64,000 nt of DNA from Anarhynchus alexandrinus (lineage: Eukaryota > Chordata > Aves > Charadriiformes > Charadriidae): assembly GCA_008711295.1 (NCBI GenBank), contig VUYV01000068.1, positions 2,125,689 to 2,189,688 on the forward strand, given 5' to 3'. The translations under genes were made by a program, and so were the position numbers. This document shows, in pieces, positions 23,746-34,255 of this stretch (its first letter is position 1; the number at the start of each line of letters is the position of its first letter). Below the pieces are notes generated by a model that saw nothing but the letters and a program-made list of their open reading frames with translations, searched no databases and was not told where the DNA came from.

Positions 23746-25689
23746 CGGCAGGCGAGCATGGAGGCAGAGGGAGACCCAGCAGCTGTGGCTCCATTTCAGA
23801 AAGACAGTAATGACCCATGTGGATGAAGGATTTCCAGTAGCCAAACTTCCAGTGTCCGGTAAAGCCCACTTGTCCCCAGTTTCACTGCAAGACCTGCAGC
23901 GCAGCTTTAGGGTGGCTGGCTCGGCACCGAGCAATGGCTGGAAGATATTCCCAGCAGATGTGGCAGGCTACCCTGACCTCACACTGGAACTATGAGACCT
24001 TCGTTTTATTAGGCTGCTATTAGAGCTTGCATGTATTAGATGTATTAGGTCAAAAGCGAGGCGGCTATGTCTACAACACAAATCAGTGTGGTGAATGCAG
24101 TGCAGACATGCCCTTAGAAAGAAAGTAGGTAAATATTTAGAGAAGGTATGCCCCTGGCTTCTGAGAGAAAATAAATGGTACGTAGTGGCGTATGATGAAA
24201 GCAATGAAATCAGATATTCTTTTTGGCTTCTTCTCTGCTAAGAGTTTTTTTCCTCTTCCTAGACGAAAGCCCAAAATATTAAGGATTTATTCTGCAGGAG
24301 ACTGACATTCTCCGCTTAAAGCCCTGAAGGCTTAAAAAAGTTCAAAACCAGACATTTGTCAAGTGAAGCGTTACGATCAGTTTGAAACTCAGCTTAAACG
24401 CTGTCTGTGTTATCCCGTTAGCGAGGCTTCCCTAAATCCCATTTGCACATCAGAGCTGCACATTGCCTTACAGATTATTATGGTTACTTACAGTGGCCAC
24501 TGACGACACTCCTAGTTTAACAGAGAGAATCTTCTTCCTGCAAAAGGGATGCTTTTAAACAGGATTGAGGGAAGGAAAAAGAAGACTGACAGTAGCAGCA
24601 CACTTTGGGTGCATCCCTGGCAGAAACCGGCACCGTCACTTGGGGCCAAAAGTAAGCCTTAAAGCCGCTGCCCGCAGAAGCTGCCCCACGGCGCCAGCCT
24701 CCCACTGCCCACCCCAGCCGGCTCCTGCCTTCTCCACCGTGCTGGCTCGCCTCTCCCTTGCCGTGACCTACAATCAGCACTAGGCACAGGTTTGAACCTA
24801 TGAACTCTGTGTCCAAACAACCCTGGGCTTTCGAAGAGTTCAGCTCCAGGGATGAGGCTGTCTTGCGCTTTTCCATCAGACCCCGGAGCAGGCAGGACCA
24901 GCAACCTCCAGGCAAAGCTTGTTCCTGCAATATTGCAGCGTGGCTTTGCACACATGAGCGTCTGACAGCTAAGCCCGTGCAACTCTACACGCGCAGAGGA
25001 CCTCTTCCCATCACTGGAAGCAGCTCCATGGGGGATGTGGGGAGGACCACCCTGACCCTGTTAGTGATGATGAGGAGCACAGTGAAGGACCCAGCTCTCT
25101 GAGCAACATGGGGCCAGGAGTTCTTGTGGTTGAGTACATCCCGCCAGGGTGGGGTTTGTCACTGCCCTTCCTCTCATGATATTCAGATTGTCACTGTTCA
25201 GCCCCCTCCCCAGTTAGGGATGGAATATGCCTTGGCAGATATTTAATAGCCTCCAGGGTTTTGAGGAGGAAGGAGAGTGTTTAGATTTGTCTTTGGGGCT
25301 CAGACAGCCTTTGCTCCATTTTGCCCTTGCACCCAAAAGGCACTGGCTTGCCCCCCTCGTGTTGCCCATGTTCACGGCTGTCCAAGCCAGCTTTCCCTTG
25401 CCATGAATCCACTACTGCATGCACAAAGAGTTTCCTAAATCTTTGTACGAGCTCACCTTCCTCCCAAAGTCAAAGAGATGACCTTTTCAAGGTCTTTCAA
25501 GGTCTTCATAGGACATTGAGGCAGCCAGGGCCAAATCCCACTTTTCAAAATTTCCACACAGTTGCTCTCAGTCACAATTGTCTTTCCTGGATGTGAGTTG
25601 CAAATAATATCCACAGAAAATATACGCGCCTCAGATCAGTCCTTGGTCAAGGTTGGGGTGGAGAGTGGAGGCATCACATTCTCCCTGAG

Positions 25690-25745
25690 CTGTAATACCT
25701 CTATGGCTATGATGAGATTTAACTGAAGGCAGAATTTGGTCTAAG
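25690..25745. repeat. Partial copy of the inverted-repeat family
   Basis: The segment 'gatttaactgaaggcagaat' followed by 'ttggtct' matches the right half of the 14.4-kb copy (ggatttaact...gatggcagagtctggtcc) with a few substitutions. Confidence 0.45.
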
Positions 25746-27348
25746 GGCTCAAATTCCTAGCCAAGCTGATCTGACCTACCATTTCTCCTGGAAGGCTGGG
25801 CATATAAGTAATACCAGTTTAAGATCATGAGAGTCCATTAAATCCTATTTGCGTGATCTTAAGCTCTGAGCTTCCTAACCATCTTGTCTAACTTTTCCTC
25901 TCCGCTGGATAGATGCTTGGAGGAGCACAAGGGGACTGTCAGAGGGACCGGGGCAGGAAACGGTTTCATGAACCAAAGGGAAATTGGAGAAGGTTAAAAA
26001 TTAACTGTCTGAATTCTCTGCTGATATCAGTTGGCCTAACATAATGGAGCTGCAGTAATTTACCCTAAGAAACCATCTGACACCACTTCTCGTGCAGGAC
26101 TATGCTGACAGAATAGTAACCTGTCTGGGAGAGACGCGGAGAGCATCCGTGTGCCGTACGGCACTGACCCTTTGGTGCAGGCTGTCGCATACACATTTGT
26201 TACCGCAGAAGCGCCACAGCGATAGATGGTGAGTTTTGCATATGTGAAAAATAGCAAGCCTGGATGCAGGAAAGCCTTTGGAAGGAGTAACTCACACCAA
26301 GTTTTCTTTAATCTCCTCTAAAGCTGGCCCAGTGTTACTAAATAACTTAACGCTCTGTAGATTTACAATGTTTGCTGAAAACAGTTTGTATGAAACCTGA
26401 CCAGCTGAAATAGAGTCTGAGAATATCCCCAGCTTGCAGAGCTGTCATTAAACATTAACAGCGAGCAGCTGGGTCTTCCATGGATCACACATGCTGGCAC
26501 TCCTGTCACTGCTATCAGGAGCAATCTTTGTAAGGATGGGGAAGAAAACACACCGTGACACATACAACCCAAACCATGAGTCAGAGGAACCTAGCAGCAA
26601 TGGGTTTAAACTTATCTTTGCCTATCCTTTATTTATCTTTGCCTCTGAGGCTGAAGTGGGAGGCATATGTCCTCTAGATGAGACGCTGAATCAAACAGGG
26701 ATGGAGCTGACTCAGATGGAGCAGTTCACACTACTTTACTTCGGTGTTCGCATTGCTTTCCATCCAACTCAGCACTGCGGCGGCGTTAGGGGAAGCAGAG
26801 ACTTTGTCAGAGAGGACATTTCACAGGGATCAGGTCCAACATCAGGCAGAAGAAAGCAAAATAGAAAAGAGAGGTTTCACTGATCACACTTGCAACAGGA
26901 GCCATGTGTCATCCCTGGGCTGTGCTAGTTGCTCCAAGCAGATGTGGGCTGGTGCAGACGCCTTCCCGCAGCAGGGCCAGCACAGGAGCTGGCCACCACC
27001 ATCCTGGGCACCTCCTAGGCTACCACTTATGGCAACTAACATTGCTTTGCCCTCATTGCTGTGGCACAGACAGGTGACAGTATTTGCCCCTACTCGCACA
27101 GGACCAGCTGCAGCTCTGCTGCCACCAGTCCTAGATACGGTTCAGCAGATAGCTGTGCTAACTCCACAGAAATCCTTCGGAGGAGAATTAGACAGACAGA
27201 GGCTTAGGGGCTGAGAAGATGAATATCCTGAGTTGGATTTGCCACATTGTGCATTATTCTGTGGTGAAGGCCCACGGGCACCCACTTGCTGATGGGGCAA
27301 GTAGCTCAGCCAGCTAAGGAGCCTCCCATCTACCTGTGCTGCGATATA

Positions 27349-27377
27349 ACCCGTGGACGTAGGCGATTACCACGGGT
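27349..27377. other. Perfect 8-bp hairpin
   Basis: ACCCGTGG (27349-27356) and CCACGGGT (27370-27377) pair perfectly across a 13-base loop. A GCTC/GAGC pair upstream (27304-27307 and 27319-27322) looks like a tRNA D-arm, but no anticodon or T-arm follows at the right spacing, so I do not call a tRNA. Confidence 0.4.
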
Positions 27378-28461
27378 AGCTATGGCCCAGTGCCCGTGGC
27401 TGTCACCTTCCCTCAGGCGTGCAGCCATACCTCTGGGCTTGCCTTTGAAGGTCCCTTTGCGATCAATACATCAGAGATCGAAATCCGGGGCAGTCACCCT
27501 GCAGACCACCACACTAACTGGTCCAGAGACCTGACCACCGTCTTCCTCCTGGCCTCTTCCCTGTGAGGCGCCGCACAAGCGCAGGGTGCAGGCTGCGGCC
27601 ACGGGCTGGTGGCTGCAAACTGTGGGGCTTTGCCCATGCCTGGTTATGGTGGGGGCCTTGCCCCAAGCCTCAGAAAAGACATAGACTCAGCCAGGGAGCG
27701 GAGTTGCAGTTAGTCTCAATATCTTCTGATTATCCCATGCTCAGCACCTCTCTTAGCTGAGGTGGAGCCTGCTGATCCAGCGAAGACTGACCTGAGGCTG
27801 ATGGCTCAGCGAAAAGAAAGTAACCTCTGGGTTTGGATTAATACATTGATTTAACCTGAGTTCTCCTCTCCAAGTGGGATCTGTTAGATATTTGCGTGAC
27901 ATCCTTATTCATTTAAAATATCCATGATTTTCCTGTGTATGTGCAGGAGTCGCTCGGGGGTAGCACCACTCACCTCCACGGAATCGAAACCAGCTAAGCT
28001 TGGGATGTGCGAGCTCTGCATCAATCCCAACCCCTGTGTCCACAAAGGGACTTGACAACACTGTTTCCAAAAGTCAAGTCTTTCAGAGTGGATTTTCAGA
28101 GCGTGGTACCACAGCTGCATGGGTAGACAGGCAATTTCAACTGAAGTTAATGAGAGACATGGAGCTAAGAACCACCACCCCCGCAACCCAGCACGGCTTT
28201 GAAAATGTGCCCCGTAACTTTTTTTTTTTTTTTAATTTACTGGAGGTTTCTTGGAATGGAAAACACATTTTTTATAGACTAACGCGTGTTTCATGGGTAA
28301 CAGAGGTGGTGTGTTTCCAACCTAGGCTCAGCAGCATTTGGCATTAGAGCGTACAGGGGAAGACAGTGAAACAATACACAGGAAGTCTTTAAAATAAAGT
28401 ACAAGAGCACTTGGGCTGATGAAATAATAATTGGAAGCCGTATTCAGCAGGGTATTAAAGC

Positions 28462-28515
28462 GTCTGCCTGATTCTGCCCAGAAACAGTTCCACTCGCTTC
28501 AGTAGGATTAATCAC
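28462..28515. repeat. Partial copy of the inverted-repeat family
   Basis: The words 'gcctgattctgcccag' and 'cactcgcttcagtaggatta' match the end and interior (ctccactgaagtcaatgg type) of the family. It is short and decayed. Confidence 0.4.
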
Positions 28516-29045
28516 GAGACTACAAATGAATACTTTAAAACAACCTGCAGAATCATGGCCTGAGCAAACAAAGCACATTCGTTTTTGATTTTTTTTTTAA
28601 CATATACTTGTTTCAGGGCTCTTGCTTTGCTTGCTGGAGACTCTTGCAAGAGCTTGTTTTACTGGCAAACCTAGAGTACATTTCAAAATCCTGCACGAGG
28701 AGTCATGAAAAACAGATTTTAAATGCCCGTCCTCGGGCAGTCGCGCCAGAAGAATTGGTGCCGGTAGGGGAAGAGCCTCAGTGTCATGTGATTTATTTGT
28801 CTGGATAATACAGCTTGGATTTCATGTATCTGCAATCCAATATTTAATGGAATAAATATCCAAACTGAGTTCTGTTTTAGATACCTGATATGTACTACAT
28901 GCTTGAATAAAGTATAAATCTGAAGAAATCCCAGTATCCTCCAGGCTATTCCACCCACAGGGAAAAAGAAGTTAAATGCTTCCCTACCCTGTGAGCCACT
29001 TACTCAATTCCAGTAATAATACTTCCCTTTTCCAAATGCATCTTC

Positions 29046-29206
29046 CATTTCAAAGCTCTTTTCAAATGCTAATTAACTCTGACCATAGCCTTGCCAGAAA
29101 GGGAAATATTATCCCATGCTACACAGGTGAGGAAGACAAAGACCTAAAGAAGTTCCCTTCCTTGCCCCAAACCTCATAGGAATCGGTGGCAGACAGAGCT
29201 GGGGAG
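29046..29206 (-). repeat. MIR SINE (decayed)
   Basis: The plus strand reads as the reverse complement of MIR over about 160 bp: 'gggaaatattatcccatgct', 'acacaggtgaggaagacaaa', 'ttcccttccttgccccaaac', then 'ggtggcagacagagctgggg'. The order and spacing fit the MIR consensus well. A 14-T run (29208-29221) abuts it. Confidence 0.75.
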
Positions 29207-30467
29207 CTTTTTTTTTTTTTTCCTCTTTTCCTTTTTGGTTTCTGGTCTTGTGCTTTAGCTGTTTGCCTAATCTGTGTCTAGACGCCGCTTCCTTGTCGGA
29301 GCAGGACCACTGTGGGGGCTGCCTGCCTTTGAGCAGGGGCGAGGAGCAGGAGGTACGTACCTCCGTGGCACCAGGATCACGCTGAGGTTCACCCACAGGT
29401 GAGGAAATGAGGCAATGACTAAAACCGGTTCAGCCTCTGCCTGAGACCAGGCGGATGGGAGGCAAAGCAGAGGGATGATGGCTGAAGGAGCACAGACGCG
29501 CTTCTCTGCACCTGCAGCAAGTCAGCCGAGTTTCCCCAAAACACACCACCCACCTCGACCTGGGGCGTCTGGGCAGCAGTGCCTGGGTTGGCTCTCTCTC
29601 CTCCAGAACAAGGGGGCACCCACTGCTTGGGTCTCCAAGCCCCTTTGGGAAGGGGGCTGCAGCCTGGACGGGCACAGCTGGTTGGGGCTGCGGCAGGTCA
29701 GGCTTCTCACCAGGGCTGGATGGTCTCCCTGAAGGGCATCCCTCAGAGAAAGGAGCAGCGAGAGATGGCCAGGCCGCATGGATGAGATAAAAAGGATGAG
29801 AAAAACTCAGCTGTAGAAGAGAAAGTCTTTCACCCCAGATTGGGTGCTCAGTGCTGGAAACAGTTCAGAGCCCCCTTCTTTCCCATCCCCTGCCCACAGC
29901 ACGGTCTCGCACACAAGGAAGGGAGAAGATATGTGTTAAGGCCATTCACCATCACAAGGTGAGACCCAGCAGCTCGAGGGCTTGTCTATGGTGAAGAGGG
30001 CTTGCTGGGCTATCCCAGGCAAAATGCAGCCCCCACCCTGGCAAAAAACAATCCAGATTGTCCTACTGGTGTGGTCTAAACCCGTTCCTTGATGGGGATA
30101 AGCTGCATCAGCTGCAATATATAGTTGCCTGTACAGCTACACAAACACTAGGAAGAGTGTAGGTTGGGGAGGTAATCTGTTTTTCTCTTATCCCCATCAC
30201 TGATGTAGCTATACTGACCTACCTTTTAATTACAGTGCTAGCACTGCCCCTGCTGCAGCCTACCGTGTATTTTCACATTTCTTTGCCTAGCAGGTTGTGA
30301 ACCACTTCAGATGTGGTTAAGGCATCTCAGGGCTTTTTTTGCTGAGGTTATAATGAAAGACATTTAGTCGGCAGAATGCCTTGGTGCCACTTAAATCATT
30401 GCAGATGGGCCCTCTCCGACCCCGAGCCCTGCGCTGGCTCTCAGCACAGCGTGAGCTTGCCCAAGGT

Positions 30468-30560
30468 ATGCGCTCCAGGAGGATGCTCCAGGGAGGCACT
30501 GTCCCTGCTTCACGGAAGAGCAAACCAAAGCCCAGGAAGATTACAGAGTGTTATTCCTTC
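30468..30560 (-). repeat. Possible MIR-like fragment
   Basis: The plus strand 'cactgtccctgcttcacgga', 'agagcaaaccaaagcccagg' and 'aagattacagag' follow the reverse-complement MIR layout (attatccc..tttacagatgaggaaactgaggc..agag). The similarity is marginal. Confidence 0.4.
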
Positions 30561-32763
30561 CATCCACCACCAGCGTGGTGGTTACTCAGTCGTGATTAAA
30601 AACGCGGGTGGACCAAGCTATCAGGGATTATGCAGGTGGAAAGAGCTCGCTCTCCATCACATCAAGGCAAGGGGAGCTATGCTAGGGGTTGGGTTGTTAG
30701 AGGTGGACATCTGCTTACAGCACCAGGTCTCGGGACACAAATACTCCCATAATTAAGTGAACAGTGCTGGGGGAATAAAGCACCAGGGTAAGACCATTAG
30801 AGAGGGGACCTGCACCAGGGTGGAGATGTGAGGTGGGTGTGTGGGAACCTTGTCAGGATGGGATCGCCCGCACTGCGAGGAGATGGGAGCCAGCCCATAG
30901 CCTGCTGGCAGCTCCCTCACTGCTCTTTGTTGTAGGAATGGATGAGAAGGGAAATGTGTGTGTGTGTGTAGAGCTTGTGTGACAGAAACATACTTTTTTA
31001 TATGCCTGTAATTTGTGCTTTACATAGCTAAATAAATGTTATTGAGCTTACAGGAGAGGATGCAGATGACAATCTGTGCTCATCACAGACAGAGAAAGCA
31101 AATTCACTGGATCCACCCACAAAATGAGGATCTTCCTGATTTTCTTTTCCCTTGACATTTATGCAAGGTTTGTTCTCACTAGAAAACTCCAGAACTATTT
31201 GGCAGGTGTGTCTTAAAATGTTTATGGCCATACTCATGACTTCACATCTGTGAAACGCTGTCCCGGGAGAAGCCTGAGGGACAACTGCAGGCATCTTTCC
31301 TGGCCGTTCCTCTACAGTCCTCTGAGCAGCTTTTGGCACCTCCAGTTTTTACATGAAAAAGCAGATGGGAGAGAGAGCACTTCTGAGAGAGCCTAACACC
31401 TTCTTAGCCCAGAGATATTTTAAGCATAAATCTGCTAAGAGTCCTCACGAGGCTCCAGGCTCCAAACTCTCCCAAGGCAGTGGACTCAGCTCTGGCATCC
31501 CATGCTGTGCAAATGCTGAAATGGAGAAGCAGCAGTCAGGAAGGAGGTCCAGAGGCAGTGGGACCACTCCAGCCATAGCAGAGTCATGCCAGATGAAGCC
31601 AACATGGAAATTTACTGAGCAGAGCAGGAGAGCCAAATCCTCCACACCAGAGAATGTACCAAGTTGCCTTGAATTGATAACGTATTCGGCAGTACGAAAG
31701 CGGCCAGATGAGCCTCTGTGGCTGGCCTGAACGATTGTCAGGAAAAGCAATCACAGGATAACGCCAGTTTTTGGAGCTGGATATCTGCCTCTGCTGTCTT
31801 ATGGCTTTGTTTCGGTACCGGCGGGAGCAGGGTGACCCTGGTAGGAGGCAGGCAGCGTGCAAACAAGTCATCGTGGCATAGTGAGGAGCTGCCGCCGAGC
31901 CGTCGGGACAGGCTGTACCTGTGCTCCTGGCTTGTTCCAGCTGGGTGGTGAAGGTGCTTCAGCTTAGACCTTGGCAAGAAGAAACTTACTCGTTGAGGGA
32001 GGAAACGCACCAGCAGCTGTTGCATAAGTGAAGCAGGGGCTGTGATTTGACCACCGAATTCAATGCACTTTTGGAAGAGTGCTATTCCAACCTGCCACAC
32101 TGCTCATTTCTCCTTCCTTGTTAATAATTACAGTGTTGCTGGTGTCAAATCACTCCAGAGGCACTGGCTAAGCTTCTTTGCGAGCTGTTTGATAAATAAA
32201 GGTCTTTCCCGAGTGTTTTGAACGGCCAGCTGACCCAACACCAGCTTCAGCTGAGCACCCTGGTCCTCCTGACTGCGGGGCCAGGAAACCTGCTTTCCAT
32301 AACAAAGTCCCTCCTGACTTATGTTTAGTGCAAGTTCATCTTCAAGTGGAGGAGATGCTGCATCGCTTGGCTGGTGTCAATATGTTGCCCCTGGGAGCTG
32401 GTACCATTTACCGATGTGCTCCCATGTGTGCCACTCATCTCTCCCTGTGCCTCTGCCATACAAAGATAGGGCTTGTGCCTGACCCTACTGATGTCACCTC
32501 ATAAACCAAACGCTTAAATAAGCATTAACCCTTAACTGCAAGGTGAGGTTGTTTTTAAACTTCACATATCTCCCCAGTCCGCTGCACAGTGCCTATCCTC
32601 TCTACCTTCAGGTTTCAGCCTTCCCCTGACTGAACTGCAAGCAGCAGTATCCCAGCATGACTGCTGTTTCCTACTCCCATCACCGGCTGTAATTAATGGC
32701 TGCTAAAGGAAGATTGGGACTACCTTTTATATACATTTCCCCACCCGGCACTCCCCAAGCTCT

Positions 32764-32810
32764 GTGTTACTCCACTGGAGCCGCGCTGATTTATTAGAGC
32801 TCAGACAGAC
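32764..32810. repeat. Partial copy of the inverted-repeat family
   Basis: 'gtgttactccactggagccg', then 'cgctgatttattagagctca', fits the interior-to-end layout of the family (gagttactcc...gg.gatttacacca.ctgag). Confidence 0.45.
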
Positions 32811-33925
32811 CTGTAGTCATAACAGGCTGGGGAATATTTTCTGTACAGGCTCAAGATTAACACAGGGGTTCAGACCTTACTCAGAGAAGGGATTACAGCG
32901 TGGGTAACTGGACCCCTGGTAGATATATCTAATGAGCCCAGAAAGCAGTGGCTGGGGAGATGACAGAAGACACCATGCAGAGCCCAGGCCATAGGGTCAC
33001 CGCAGCCAGAGATGCAAGCTGCTCTCTGGGCACGCAGTGTATCATGTCATGTCATGGGCATAGGCACTGCCACCACCCTCGCAGGCTTACCCACCTCTCT
33101 CATGACTTCATTCATCATCCACCAAAGCCACAAACCATTTTGCTGTCCCTTCAGGAGGCAGAAAATGGGTGTGTAGCATTTCACAAGGGCATTTTCTGCC
33201 CTTCATATGTTCATACATCCCTGTGATCATTGGACACATTGATGCCATGAATGGTTCCAGTCAAGCCCGAAAAGTCCTCTGAGGAGCAAGGTACAATCCA
33301 GGAGGGGTGGCCCATGGTTTGCTGCCCTGGGTATTTACTGCTAACATGCTGCTAACTGTCCTCACAAACCCACCACCCTGTGCTGAGTTACATCATGTCA
33401 TAGTGTAATGCCTTTAAATCATTAATCTGTCTTACTTCTGGACTAGCACCAGAAAAACTGATGAAGGCCAGGCTGAGTTCAGATCAAACCAGAGGACATT
33501 GTGGTTACATTTATGGTTTTTCAGAGGATCTCTCACCTGCAGCCACAAATCTGCCTTTATTTGGCTTGAGCATGATCCAAAATTACCTCAGAGGTCAGCA
33601 GTGCATGTCTTGCGGATTAGTGAAAACTACTGACTAACCTGACGTAATGCATTATTATTATTATTATTCCGGGAAAAAAGGGTGGCTGTAGTCTGTTGTT
33701 TTGTAATAAAAGCCTAACATTGATTTTTCCTTTTTGCAAAGGAAAAAAAAAAAAAAAAGGCAAGGGAAAAAAAAAAAAGGCATGGGAGTGTTTTGCACCC
33801 TGCATCTTGCTGCGTGCTGTAGCTCTTGCTACAAAGAATTCATTGTAGGCAGCGCTCTAAATCCTCTTTGCAAACGCGAATTAATGAAACTTCCCAGTGC
33901 CTCCCCAAGGTTAAGTCGGAGGGGC

Positions 33926-33933
33926 TGACGTCA
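33926..33933. promoter_or_regulatory. Full CRE palindrome TGACGTCA in a CpG-enriched patch
   Basis: TGACGTCA, the consensus CREB/ATF site, sits within a 12-bp perfect palindrome GCTGACGTCAGC (33924-33935). About a dozen CpGs follow over the next 150 bp. This is compatible with an enhancer or a weak promoter. The site alone is expected by chance about once per 65 kb, so the call rests on the CpG context. Confidence 0.35.
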
Positions 33934-34164
33934 GCCTCCATGTGCTGGGGAGCGCAACCGTGAGCCAGGGGAGAGGAACCGTGACTCAGGCCGGCGGTGG
34001 CCGAGGCTCTGAGGAGGACAGTGGCACTCCCCAGGGTTACCCGGTGAGGCAGGCGGGGATGTCGGCTCCTGCCTGCGGCTGGGCTGGCTCTGGCTGTTTA
34101 CTCTGGCTGCTCCTGTTCAAAGTCCCTTGGACTCGGTGGTAGAAGTACCCCTGACTTCCCTGCA

Positions 34165-34255
34165 GCTTGAGATTAAGTCACCTTTGCCCCAGTTGTGCGT
34201 CTGTAAAATAGGGGTTAATAATATTTCCCCGCTGCCCCGCAGCCGGGGAGGGTCT
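34165..34255 (+). repeat. MIR SINE (decayed)
   Basis: 'gattaagtcacctttgcccc', 'gtgcgtctgtaaaatagggg' and 'ttaataatatttccccgctg' match the MIR segment 'caagtcactt...gcctcagttt..catctgtaaaatgggg.taataatann.tacctacc' in order. It is one of the clearer old SINE copies here. Confidence 0.75.

Larger units (their letters stand above)
23746..29045. other. Intergenic sequence, no gene recognised
   Basis: Unique-looking DNA with a 15-T run at 28219-28233. It contains two partial copies of the inverted-repeat family (listed separately) and a strong short hairpin near 27.35 kb. AT-rich blocks such as 26230-26430 have the look of conserved non-coding DNA, but that needs an alignment. No exon or RNA gene is recognised. 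Confidence 0.6.
29207..34164. other. Intergenic sequence, no gene recognised
   Basis: Contains T and A runs (A16 at 33743-33758 and A12 at 33767-33778), a short (TG)n near 30957-30970 and an (ATT)n near 33650-33668. GC-rich frames at 29.4-29.8 kb are open on both strands and look compositional. A short CpG-enriched patch with a CRE palindrome lies at 33.92-34.08 kb. No exon or RNA gene is recognised. Confidence 0.6.

Noticed and set aside
27304..27486. Possible tRNA gene from an A-box-like arm and a distant B-box-like string
   Set aside because: The spacing of about 170 bases and the lack of anticodon and T stems exclude a functional tRNA.
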